Shown one piece after another: positions 1 to 7,363 of a stretch of DNA of 11,047 nucleotides. The notes under the pieces were generated by a model. The model saw only the letters and a list, made by a program, of their open reading frames with translations, did no database searches and had not been told where the DNA came from. Source of the stretch: CAXYVC01 sp964292295 (GTDB lineage: Bacteria; Acidobacteriota; Holophagae; Holophagales; Holophagaceae); assembly GCA_964292295.1 (NCBI GenBank), contig CAXYVC010000092.1, forward strand, positions 1-11,047. Direction: 5' to 3'. A program made the translations under genes and the position numbers. The number at the start of each line of letters is the position of its first letter. The stretch's first letter is position 1.

Positions 1-24
1 CCCCCTTCAAACCCCCGCATAGCG

Positions 25-50
25 CGCCGCCCCCCGGGCGGAAGGCGGCG
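25..50 (-). terminator. GC-rich hairpin after pilY1, weak terminator candidate
   Basis: Just beyond the pilY1 stop codon, CGCCGCC at 25-31 pairs perfectly with GGCGGCG at 44-50 around a 12-nt loop; neighbouring C and G runs could extend or compete with this stem. On the minus strand, the direction of the pilus operon, the hairpin is not followed by a T-tract, so it does not look like a standard intrinsic terminator. It may protect the mRNA 3' end or be a by-product of base composition. No gene is visible in positions 1-73. Confidence 0.25.
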
Positions 51-73
51 GGGGGCGCCGGAACAACAGAACG

Positions 74-3000
74 CTACCGGACGGTGCGCCAGACTCTGGG
101 GCGCAGGAAGAGGTGCGTATTGCTCCCGCTGGTGGACTTCACCTTCAGGGCGGCGGTATCCGAGCCGGAAGAGCCTGTGCCGGAATCCCCGGAGGTGGAC
201 TGGGGGTTCACGCCGGCCTGGATCACGCTCACGGGGCTGCGGGCCGCGAAGCGGCTCGCCACGCCCGTCCAGATCATGGTGCGCCCGGACTTGCAGCCGT
301 TCACCGAGGTGGCGGAGCTGGCATCCGCGTTCGAGAAGACCGGCCGCATCACGTCGCAGACGCGGTAGCTGTAGGTCTTGCCCGTGCCCCCGGCGCAGGG
401 ATCGGCCCCTGTGGGAATAAAGGAGCTGAAGAAGAGCGTGCCAGCCAGGAGCTGGGGCGGCGTGATGCCCTTGGTGGTGAAGCCCCCGCCCGCCGACGTG
501 AAGTTGAGGAAGTAGCCGTGCTTGCTCTTCAGGTAGTAGGCGCTGTTCGTCGGATCGAGGGCCGAGGCGTTGGGATCCGTCTGGCTCGTGAAGTCCGCCA
601 TGTGGCCGTCGTTGGCGCCGCTCCCGTCCAGGCCCAGCAGGTTGCTATCCTGGCGGTCGAAGAAGATGTTCAGGCGATGCTGGGTCGGCTTGAGGTTGGT
701 GGTCGTGTAGAAGAAGTCGAGCGGATTCATTCGGTCGCCCGTGACCCAGGCAATGCCCACCGCGGCGGGGCTCACCTTGGGCGTCGCGGTGCGCGCCGGC
801 ATGGCACTGGGCAGGCTGAAGGGCACGGGCCAGGTGCTCACCAGGCCGTTGTTCTTGGCCTGCTTGAAGCAGCAGCGGGGCGTGGCGGCCCACTTCTCCA
901 GCCGCGGCGAATCCGTGCGGAAGCCCAGGGTCAGGGTGTCGGTGCTCACGCCCCCGGACCCAAGAGCCCACAGGCCACCGTAGTAGTCGTTGAAGTAGGC
1001 CCGGAAGTGAAGCCCGGACCCTTGCGCGAACTCGTAGGGGATGACGCCCGCAGCCACAGGGCCCATGTCGCTGATGCTCGAGAAGTCCCACACCCGGGCG
1101 ATGTTGCCCGTGGCCGCCTCGATGGCCACGATGCCGCGCCCCAGCTTGGTGCCGGCCCCGAGGCCCGTGGGATTGCCGGCCTCGACCTCGGGCACGCTGT
1201 AGCCGGCCCCCAGGAAGATGAAGTCCTTCACCGCAGGCGTGGCCCCGTAGAGCATGCGCGCCGGCGTGGGGATGGACGTGGAATAGCCCATCTTCTTGAT
1301 GACGTTGATCTTGTCGCCATCCGCCAGGAAGCGTCCCGCCGGATAGTTCGCCACCTCGTCCGGGCAGAGGCTCCAGCCCTTGCCCGCGTTCTCGGAGATC
1401 CGCGGCAGCCCGGGCTCCCGCACGTCCAGGGCGTAGTAGCTGCGCCCGCCCTTGCCCAGGCCGAAGATCACCAGGGCCAGTTCGTTGGTGGCGTCCACGT
1501 CGTACTTGCCGTTGCCCGTCACCTCCGTGCTGCCCTGGGGGCGGTCCAGCAGGTAGGCCGTGGGAGAACCGTCCACCGCGTAGCGGTGAGGGTTCCCGGA
1601 CGTACGGTAGTAGTCGACGTGGGGCAGCAGATCCGTCGGCACGAAGGCCCACAATTCATCCGCCACGCCCGTCGTGATCTTGACGGACTTGCCATTCGCG
1701 TCGGTCACCGCCACATCCCAGGCCACCTCGCCGAAGGCGTGCAGGAAGCCCTGGTTGTCCCCCACGAAGATCATGCTGAAGCGCTTGCCCGTGCCGTCAC
1801 CCCAGGCGGCGGAAAGCGTGCCGCTGGCACTGCTCACAGAGCTTGGAAGAGTGCTGTAGGTAAGCACCGCCGGGGTGCTGTTGATGATGTCTCCCATGAT
1901 GTCCGCCCGGGTCAGCCCCGTGCCATCAGAGCCCACGAACTGGGACCAGACGTCGAGCTTCGCGGCGTCGTCGGATCCGGGGAGCTGGCCCTTGATGGCC
2001 TGGAAGCCAGGGTCGTTCACGGGGGTGCTCCCATTCATGCGCACGGCCGTGAGCCCCGGATTCGGCAGGAGCGTGGTGGCGGGCAGGCGCGTGTAGATGA
2101 GGCGGTTCTTCCATCCCCGGGCCTGCAGGATCTTCTCGGCCGACCACTGGGCGTTGTCCTTGGAGAGGGCGTCCGTGATCTCGTTGCCGCCGGAATCCAC
2201 GATCAAGGTGGCGCCGTTCACCTCGCGGGTGGGGAACATCATCAGGTCCCCGGGCCAGGTCGGACCGCCATCCTGGGGCGGCTTGAACTTGCCCATGTAG
2301 ACCTGGGTGCCGAGCCCCGCGCCCATGGTGGGCAGCACGGGGGCGGTGGTGGAGGTCGCCGCCTGGGACTCCGTGGCGATCTTGAAGGCCTTGTCCAGGT
2401 AGTTCACCAGCGTGGCCGGGTCCGCCGCATCGAAGAAGTAGACGCTGTTCGGGTCCGGCTTGCTGTCGGGGTTGTTGGGATCGGAGAGCTGGAAGGGCTT
2501 CAGGGCCTTCAGGTCCCAGGTCTTGCGACCGGGATCACCAAAGGCGGCCGCGCGGAACATGCGCGGCTTGCCGCCGCTGGTGTCGGTGACGCTGCCCGCG
2601 AGGCTCACCCCCACGGTCATGGTGGTGATGGGGTGGGGCTTGGTGAAAGTCACGGAACCCCGCTGGGTGATCCAGAAGGGAAGGAGGTTGCGGCAGGCGG
2701 TCCCCCCCCAGGAGGGCCATTCGGAACTGGGGTAGGCGGGTGCGCTCATCTGGTCGCCCCCGTGGGCCGCCACCGCCGCAAGATTGGAAATACTCCAGTA
2801 CTGGGCCGCATTGTTGGGATTCATCGAGCTCTTGTTGCCCGCGATCACCGCGTTGCCAAGATCCGAGCTTCCGGTCAGGTCTGCCTTGAGGTACGGCGTT
2901 TTCAGGCTCCCGCCCCCACCATCGCTGTTGGGCTGCCCATCGGTGAACACGATGAGGAAATGCTTGGTGCACTCCTTGGGGGTGTCATCCGAAGTGCCTG

Positions 3001-4258
3001 AGGCCACCTCCACGTCGTTGAAGACGCTGTTCGGGTCGTTGTACTGCGCAAGGGCGTTGCCCATGGCGTAGGTGAGGGGCGTTCCCCCGGAGGCGAAGAG
3101 GTGGGAGATGACCTGCATGCCCTGAAGGCTGTTGGAGTTCATGAGCATCCACTGGCGCTGGGCCGCACCCGTCACCGTGTTGTTCGTCGAGACGGGGTCA
3201 GCTGAAGCCTCGTCGCGCCTTGTATCCGTGTAAAGGGAGGTGCCCGCCTGATTCTCGCGGTAGCCGCTGGAGCCCGCAGTGGACTGAAGACCACGGGTGG
3301 CCCAGAAGACCTTGTCGTAGTATTTGATCCAGGTGCGCAGCAAGGCCTCCTTCACCGCCTGGATGCGGGTGCGCTGGGGCAGCCCGTTGGCGAAGGCATA
3401 GCCGTCGGGCCGCGTGGCCTCGGGGATGCCCGAAGCGGACGTGAAGATCCACTGCAGGTAGGGCCCGGGGTAGGTGCAGGTGTACCCGCTGGTCAGGGGA
3501 TCCGTGACCAGCGTGCAGCTGTCTGGGGAACCCGACGAGATCATCACGTTGCCGTGCCGGTAGCAGGAATCCACCTCCACCTCCGTGGAGCTGATGGGAT
3601 CCTGGATGGTCATCTTCAGCGGATACGTGTTGTACATCTTGCGGGTGTCGCGCTGCGCGGGATTCGGCTGCACGGAGTAGCTGTCCAGGGCCGTCCAGGG
3701 AATGGGGATGTCCACCGTGCGGCCGTTGTACGTGATGCGCACGTGGGAGGCGCTGCGCACCCAGTTCTGAACGTAGTAGGAGGGCCAAGTGGAATTGGAC
3801 GAGGTGTCCTTGGAATAGCTCCCGGGCTCCCCGGAGAACCCCTGCCACTGGTAGTTGGCATTGATCAGCGCGGCGGTGAGCAGCGTCCCATCCGGACGGA
3901 CCAGGCTGCCGGGTCCGTAGGTCCTTCCGTCGGCGGTGACCGATCCCGTCACCGTGTAGCTGGAATAGCCATTGCCCGACCGGGAGAAGGTCATGTGCCC
4001 GCCACGCTGGGAGGGATTGCTGTCGCTCAGGTCCGTATTGACGTAGTTCCGATGGTACATGATCGCGTTCATGGACCCGGAGAAGTCCAGCACCGTGACG
4101 ATCTCAGGCTTGATGGTCTGGGAGGTGGACTGCTGGTACAGGTTCAGGAAGTCCGGGGACTGGGTCGTGAACCACTTGGGGTTGATCTGGGCCAGGGCCG
4201 GCAGGCTCGAAAGCGCCAGCAGGACCAGGGCAGTGCGGAGGCGCGGGATCAGGGACAT
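74..4258 (-). CDS. pilY1: PilY1-like type IV pilus tip adhesin/assembly protein
   Basis: This 1394-residue secreted protein is expected at the pilus tip, where PilY1 proteins work with minor pilins to prime pilus assembly and mediate adhesion or surface sensing. A Sec signal peptide is clear (basic MSLIPRLR, hydrophobic stretch, probable cleavage after ALA at 21-23). A von Willebrand A domain has its metal site in DFSGS (58-62), GGT (391-393) and FTDG (438-441). The C-terminal half has PilY1 beta-propeller hallmarks: FVGDNQGFLHAF (831-842), ELWAFVPTDLLP (868-879), YAVDGSPTAYLLD (893-905), FGLGKGGRSYYALDV (932-946) and a YYGGLWAL blade (1092-1099). About 330 residues separate the first two metal-site motifs, far more than in a plain VWA fold. 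Cysteines are scattered, including a vicinal pair C1129-C1130. I see no canonical DxDxDGxxD calcium loop; D920-V-D922 is only a weak candidate. The tail after 1350 is a Ser/Gly-rich linker. The start has a good Shine-Dalgarno (GGAGAGGTGAT) and lies 20 nt after pilX. It is the last gene of the operon. Confidence 0.92.
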   Translation of the reverse strand: MSLIPRLRTALVLLALSSLPALAQINPKWFTTQSPDFLNLYQQSTSQTIKPEIVTVLDFSGSMNAIMYHRNYVNTDLSDSNPSQRGGHMTFSRSGNGYSSYTVTGSVTADGRTYGPGSLVRPDGTLLTAALINANYQWQGFSGEPGSYSKDTSSNSTWPSYYVQNWVRSASHVRITYNGRTVDIPIPWTALDSYSVQPNPAQRDTRKMYNTYPLKMTIQDPISSTEVEVDSCYRHGNVMISSGSPDSCTLVTDPLTSGYTCTYPGPYLQWIFTSASGIPEATRPDGYAFANGLPQRTRIQAVKEALLRTWIKYYDKVFWATRGLQSTAGSSGYRENQAGTSLYTDTRRDEASADPVSTNNTVTGAAQRQWMLMNSNSLQGMQVISHLFASGGTPLTYAMGNALAQYNDPNSVFNDVEVASGTSDDTPKECTKHFLIVFTDGQPNSDGGGGSLKTPYLKADLTGSSDLGNAVIAGNKSSMNPNNAAQYWSISNLAAVAAHGGDQMSAPAYPSSEWPSWGGTACRNLLPFWITQRGSVTFTKPHPITTMTVGVSLAGSVTDTSGGKPRMFRAAAFGDPGRKTWDLKALKPFQLSDPNNPDSKPDPNSVYFFDAADPATLVNYLDKAFKIATESQAATSTTAPVLPTMGAGLGTQVYMGKFKPPQDGGPTWPGDLMMFPTREVNGATLIVDSGGNEITDALSKDNAQWSAEKILQARGWKNRLIYTRLPATTLLPNPGLTAVRMNGSTPVNDPGFQAIKGQLPGSDDAAKLDVWSQFVGSDGTGLTRADIMGDIINSTPAVLTYSTLPSSVSSASGTLSAAWGDGTGKRFSMIFVGDNQGFLHAFGEVAWDVAVTDANGKSVKITTGVADELWAFVPTDLLPHVDYYRTSGNPHRYAVDGSPTAYLLDRPQGSTEVTGNGKYDVDATNELALVIFGLGKGGRSYYALDVREPGLPRISENAGKGWSLCPDEVANYPAGRFLADGDKINVIKKMGYSTSIPTPARMLYGATPAVKDFIFLGAGYSVPEVEAGNPTGLGAGTKLGRGIVAIEAATGNIARVWDFSSISDMGPVAAGVIPYEFAQGSGLHFRAYFNDYYGGLWALGSGGVSTDTLTLGFRTDSPRLEKWAATPRCCFKQAKNNGLVSTWPVPFSLPSAMPARTATPKVSPAAVGIAWVTGDRMNPLDFFYTTTNLKPTQHRLNIFFDRQDSNLLGLDGSGANDGHMADFTSQTDPNASALDPTNSAYYLKSKHGYFLNFTSAGGGFTTKGITPPQLLAGTLFFSSFIPTGADPCAGGTGKTYSYRVCDVMRPVFSNADASSATSVNGCKSGRTMIWTGVASRFAARSPVSVIQAGVNPQSTSGDSGTGSSGSDTAALKVKSTSGSNTHLFLRPRVWRTVR

Positions 4259-4278
4259 GGATCACCTCTCCGGAAAGG

Positions 4279-4863
4279 TCAGCGGGAAGCCAGGGCGCCC
4301 TTGGGCAGGGCCGTGCACCAGACTTCGCGGGTGTGGACGAAGGTGGGACCGCTCGTGTAGGCCAACTGGCCCGTGGAGCGCACGGACCAGGCCGCCAGGT
4401 TCGTGACGGGGATGGCGCCGGGAGAATCCTGGGGCGACGTACTGGAGCCCGGCGTGGACACGGTGCCCATGTACATCAAGGCCAGGTCGAAGGACTTGGT
4501 CACGTCCGCGTTCGAGCTCACCTGGACGGCGGAGCCAAGGGGCTGGGCGTGACCGTAGAGGGCGGGATTGTCCGAGATGGTGGCCGCCAGATCCTTCAGG
4601 GCCTGGGCCTGGGAATCCGGCGTGGGGCGGCCCCCCGCAGGGTCTGCGTCGTCCAGCCAGAGGGTGGACCACTCCAGGCCGGAGACGGGCACGCTGCGGG
4701 CCTCGGCGCCCTGCCGTGCGGTGCCGGCGATCATCACCTCGCGGATGGCGTTCTTGGACATGGCCACGGAGGCCACGGTGAGCAGGACGAGGAGCGAGAG
4801 CACCACCAGGATGGTGATGCCCCCCCGCTCGGAATTCTGGAAGGAATGGTTGGAACGTGACAT
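4279..4863 (-). CDS. pilX: PilX-like minor pilin (GspK-type N-terminus)
   Basis: This 194-residue protein is a likely minor pilin of the tip complex. A short leader ends in a Gly-Gly pair (residues 14-15) and is followed by a hydrophobic helix (ITILVVLSLLVLLTVASVAM) and then a SKNAIREVMIAG...QGAEA stretch typical of PilX N-termini (MR-T--QE-MAGN...AEA in relatives). With cleavage after G15, position +5 is Val rather than the usual Glu. GspK-type tip pseudopilins also lack Glu5, which fits a role at the very tip. The C-terminal half is not recognisable and has a single Cys (C182 or nearby). The start is supported by AGGAG seven bases upstream, and the gene begins 22 nt after the pilW stop. Its position between pilW and pilY1 matches the usual fimT/pilV/pilW/pilX/pilY1 order, which carries much of the assignment because PilX proteins are poorly conserved. 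Confidence 0.8.
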   Translation of the reverse strand: MSRSNHSFQNSERGGITILVVLSLLVLLTVASVAMSKNAIREVMIAGTARQGAEARSVPVSGLEWSTLWLDDADPAGGRPTPDSQAQALKDLAATISDNPALYGHAQPLGSAVQVSSNADVTKSFDLALMYMGTVSTPGSSTSPQDSPGAIPVTNLAAWSVRSTGQLAYTSGPTFVHTREVWCTALPKGALASR

Positions 4864-4885
4864 GGCGGATCTCCTGGCCCTTGGA

Positions 4886-6028
4886 TCAGGCGCCCGTGAG
4901 GGTCTGGCCGTAGGGCAGGCCGAAGTGGCGGGGGACGAGCACGAGGCTCTGCGTCTGTTCCTTGTAGGCGGGCGTGCCGGCGGCAGGATTGGCGGAGTAT
5001 TCCGTGCGCTGGCGCACCGTGCGCGTGGTGACGTCCACCCGCACCACCACCGGGATCTCCCGGAACCAGAAGGACCCGGAGCTCACGTTCGTGTAGCCGG
5101 GGCGCCCCACGGCGGCAAGCTGGGCGTTCAGGCCAGCGGCGATCTCATCCCAGGTGGTGGGGCCGGGGTCCCCCGTGCCCGCCCAGGTCCGGCCGCCGTC
5201 GGCACTCAGGTAGACCTTGAATTTCGTGACGTTCTCGGTGATCAGTGCCGTGCTGTAGCTGGGTTCGGCAGCGTCGAAGGGGCGGCCGTACTCAACCTCT
5301 TCGCGCACCAGACAGGGTATGCCAACGCCTGGATTCTCCGGGTCCAGGTTCCGCGCCTGGATGGTGTAGCGCGCATAGCGCTTCGGGCGCACCACCAGCA
5401 CCTCGGTCCCGCTCAGAAGCCGCACGTTGCCGCCCATGGAGAAGGCGCCGGGCGTGGCGACCTCTTCGCTGGCGCCGGCAAAGGTGAGCTGCAGGGTAGA
5501 ACTCCCCGACACCCCCGCGATGACGCGCTTGAAGTCGGCGTTGGCGCGGCTGATCATCACCATCCCCGCCTGGACCTGACTGGCCTGATCGTCCCGGAAG
5601 TTGACTTCTGCCCCCGTGGCCATCGTCCCCATGGCCGTGCTGTCCACATCCTTGTTCAGGGTGCCGGCAAAGGGCAGGATCTCGTCGTAGTAGAAGCAGA
5701 GCTCGTCGGTCAGGGGGTTCGTGACGTCCGTGCCCGTGTAGGCCTGGTTGGGGCGGATGATGAAGGGCGGGATCGTGGGATCCACCGTGGGATAGAGCAT
5801 CAGGGAGGTGGGAAGCGCCCCCGCCTGGTTCAGGTCGTCGTAGAGCATGTCCAGGCTCATGCGGTTCCGCCGGGAGCTGCTGAGCATCTCGGAGCTGGTG
5901 GCGAAGGTGCCGAGGCTGGCCTTGAAGACCGTGGCCATGCCCGCCATGAGGAGGCCGGTAAAGAGCACGGCCACCAGCAGTTCGACCAGGGAGAAGCCCC
6001 GGCTCCTGGAAGGGCTAGTTGATCGCAT
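4886..6028 (-). CDS. pilW: PilW-like minor pilin (GspJ-type)
   Basis: This 380-residue protein is a minor pilin expected in the inner membrane before assembly and in the pilus tip afterwards. The 11-residue basic leader MRSTSPSRSRG is followed by FSLVELLVAVLFTGLLMAGM, a textbook class III prepilin signal with Glu at +5, to be cut and methylated by PilD. After the helix, the SSSRRNRMSLDMLYDDLNQAG region (about 48-68) matches the PilW family pattern in which an N-terminal helix ends in -LARDLR-AG. The remainder, probably a beta-rich globular domain, is not recognisable residue by residue. The start is strongly supported by GGAGG seven bases before the ATG. That Shine-Dalgarno lies inside the pilV coding end: the two genes overlap by 14 nt in different frames, which suggests translational coupling. 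It is longer than many pilins but within the PilW range. Confidence 0.86.
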   Translation of the reverse strand: MRSTSPSRSRGFSLVELLVAVLFTGLLMAGMATVFKASLGTFATSSEMLSSSRRNRMSLDMLYDDLNQAGALPTSLMLYPTVDPTIPPFIIRPNQAYTGTDVTNPLTDELCFYYDEILPFAGTLNKDVDSTAMGTMATGAEVNFRDDQASQVQAGMVMISRANADFKRVIAGVSGSSTLQLTFAGASEEVATPGAFSMGGNVRLLSGTEVLVVRPKRYARYTIQARNLDPENPGVGIPCLVREEVEYGRPFDAAEPSYSTALITENVTKFKVYLSADGGRTWAGTGDPGPTTWDEIAAGLNAQLAAVGRPGYTNVSSGSFWFREIPVVVRVDVTTRTVRQRTEYSANPAAGTPAYKEQTQSLVLVPRHFGLPYGQTLTGA

Positions 6029-6524
6029 AACCGATCCTCCGGGTGAGTACGACGTTGCGGGTCAGCGCCGCCCCGCTGGGACCGGTGCCCTCCGTCCAGC
6101 TCACGGTGACGGTGAAGTCGGCCAGACCGCCGATCTGGGCGGCCGGGGCCACGGCCGCCACCCGGTCCACCACCACGGTGTAGAAGGGCGTGGGGTCGTC
6201 CGCATCCGGCAGGCGTCGGCCCGCGTAGTTGTACTGCAGGTTCGTGCTGCCCGCCCCGCCGAAGAAGGTCATCAGGTCGCCCGGGGGGGTGCTGCCCATG
6301 CGCGTCCAGAGTTTGGCGGCGCGCCCGTTGGTCTGGATGTCGTCCAGCAGTCCCTCCGCCAGCAGGATGGCGGTGGACTGGGCGCGGCTGCCCACGTTGG
6401 TGCGCAGCGCCATGGTCTGGAGCATGGCGAGCCCCAGCAGGCCGATGCCCATGATGAAGGCCGCCATCAGCATCTCGACCATGCTGAAGCCGGCCTGGCT
6501 CCTCTTCCGGCGTGGGGTGCTCAT
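6015..6524 (-). CDS. pilV: PilV-like minor pilin (GspI-type)
   Basis: This 169-residue minor pilin probably forms part of the pilus-initiating complex with FimT, PilW and PilX. The leader MSTPRRKRSQAG is strongly basic and precedes FSMVEMLMAAFIMGIGLLGL, a prepilin signal with Glu at +5. The GIGLLGLAMLQ segment is the PilV signature, and the next helix contains ILLAEGLLDDIQTN, matching the usual -A--LA---LD-I--N pattern. A longer open frame continues upstream to 6890, but the ATG at 6524 is preferred: it gives a leader of normal length, has GGAGG five bases upstream, and overlaps the fimT stop in a TATGA junction. The C-terminal globular part is short and unrecognised in detail. The gene sits in the conserved fimT-pilV-pilW order. 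Confidence 0.87.
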   Translation of the reverse strand: MSTPRRKRSQAGFSMVEMLMAAFIMGIGLLGLAMLQTMALRTNVGSRAQSTAILLAEGLLDDIQTNGRAAKLWTRMGSTPPGDLMTFFGGAGSTNLQYNYAGRRLPDADDPTPFYTVVVDRVAAVAPAAQIGGLADFTVTVSWTEGTGPSGAALTRNVVLTRRIGYAIN

Positions 6525-7228
6525 AGCCGCCTCCAGGTGTCCTCGCCCTCGGCCTTGTAGAACTTGTAGATGCTGGAACTGTTCGCTGGCACGACGATCA
6601 CGCCCACGGGGCCCTTCGGCCTGGGGTTGCCGCCGGAGATCCCCACTACCACGATGGAGAAGCCCCGCTCGAAGCGCTTCGTCAGGCCGTTCACGATCAC
6701 GTGGTTGTCGCCGCCCGTGAAAAGGCGGTTCTGGAGTGCTGCCACGAAGTCCGGCTGGGACCTGACCGGGTCCACGTCCGCCAGGTCCGCCGCCGTGCCC
6801 CGGGCGATGGCGTACCAGCCCTCCTGGGCGGAAGTGAGCACCGCCGCCGAGGCGTGGTCGCGGTTCCGCGGATACAGGCTGCGGAAGCACTCGCTCGAGG
6901 GCCCTTCATGGGAAACGTCGTTGCCCGCGGCCATCTCCGCGCTGCTGGGCGTCACGACCGAGGCCTTGAGGGGCCGCCCATCCAGGAGGAGGGTGCCCGA
7001 GATCCACTCCCCATTGCTGGCGAGGAAGACGTCCCGGGACATGACCACGGTGGACTTCTGGGCGCTGGCCAGCACGCCCTCCACCTCGTCCATCACCGAG
7101 CGCACCCCGCCGGACTGCCGCCCGGAGAGGTAGTAGGCCCCCGCCGCCGCCAGGATTCCGACGATGGCGAGCACCACCACCAGCTCGATCAAGGTGAAGC
7201 CGCGCATGGATGCACGCGTTCGTGGCAT
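6521..7228 (-). CDS. fimT: FimT/FimU-like minor pilin (GspH-type)
   Basis: This 235-residue protein is the first gene of the minor pilin operon. The leader MPRTRASMRG is followed by FTLIELVVVLAIVGILAAAG, a near-perfect prepilin cleavage and transmembrane segment with Glu at +5. The following helix (GVRSVMDEVEGVLASAQKSTV) resembles the -L-S-L--AR-EAI region of GspH/FimT proteins. The globular part ends with GPVGVIVVPANSSSIYKFYK, where FimT/GspH proteins commonly have a final strand. At 235 residues it is somewhat longer than the usual 150-190. The open frame extends to an ATG at 7318, but that would put 40 residues before the cleavage site. The ATG at 7228 has a GGGGGA Shine-Dalgarno four bases upstream; the ATG at 7207 would leave a three-residue leader and has no visible Shine-Dalgarno. 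FimT and FimU cannot be told apart from the sequence alone. Confidence 0.86.
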   Translation of the reverse strand: MPRTRASMRGFTLIELVVVLAIVGILAAAGAYYLSGRQSGGVRSVMDEVEGVLASAQKSTVVMSRDVFLASNGEWISGTLLLDGRPLKASVVTPSSAEMAAGNDVSHEGPSSECFRSLYPRNRDHASAAVLTSAQEGWYAIARGTAADLADVDPVRSQPDFVAALQNRLFTGGDNHVIVNGLTKRFERGFSIVVVGISGGNPRPKGPVGVIVVPANSSSIYKFYKAEGEDTWRRL

Positions 7229-7232
7229 GGGT

Positions 7233-7238
7233 TCCCCC
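7233..7238 (-). promoter_or_regulatory. Shine-Dalgarno that decides the fimT start
   Basis: On the minus strand GGGGGA lies four bases before the ATG at 7228. Neither the in-frame ATG at 7318 nor the one at 7207 has a comparable sequence, so this site supports 7228 as the start and a ten-residue prepilin leader. Confidence 0.55.
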
Positions 7239-7264
7239 AAGAATGGAATCAAGGTGCGCCGCTT

Positions 7265-7292
7265 TTGGCCAGGGGCCAAGACCATGCTTGGC
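7265..7292 (-). promoter_or_regulatory. Overlapping inverted repeats in the fimT upstream region
   Basis: Two 6-bp-armed inverted repeats share one arm. TTGGCC (7265-7270) pairs with GGCCAA (7274-7279) over a 3-nt loop, and GCCAAG (7275-7280) pairs with CTTGGC (7287-7292) over a 6-nt loop. Because the middle arm is common, only one can form at a time in RNA. They lie 37-64 bases before the fimT ATG, where an operator or leader structure of the pilus operon could sit. No T-tract follows either one. Function is inferred; arms this short can occur by chance. Confidence 0.3.
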
Positions 7293-7363
7293 GCAATCAA
7301 AACAGCGTTTAGCTCCAAACCATGGAAAGAGTGAAGCCCAACAACCGGGACACCGTTCCCTTT

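Noticed and set aside
113..3001. 962-codon open frame on the plus strand, opposite pilY1
   Set aside because: Its product is dominated by Gly, Ala, Arg, His and Val with no recognisable domain, as expected for the antisense frame of a high-GC gene. pilY1 on the other strand has a signal peptide and clear family motifs.
4568..6022. 484-codon plus-strand frame opposite pilW and pilX
   Set aside because: Low-complexity His/Gly/Arg-rich translation spanning two real genes and their gap; no motif and no Shine-Dalgarno support.
7229..7318. 30-residue N-terminal extension of FimT from the ATG at 7318
   Set aside because: It would put 40 residues before the prepilin cleavage site, and the ATG at 7228 has a Shine-Dalgarno and gives a normal leader.
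7229..7363. Sigma-54 promoter for the pilus operon
   Set aside because: Pilin genes often use sigma-54, but no GG-N10-GC pattern with the usual flanks is present on the minus strand here.
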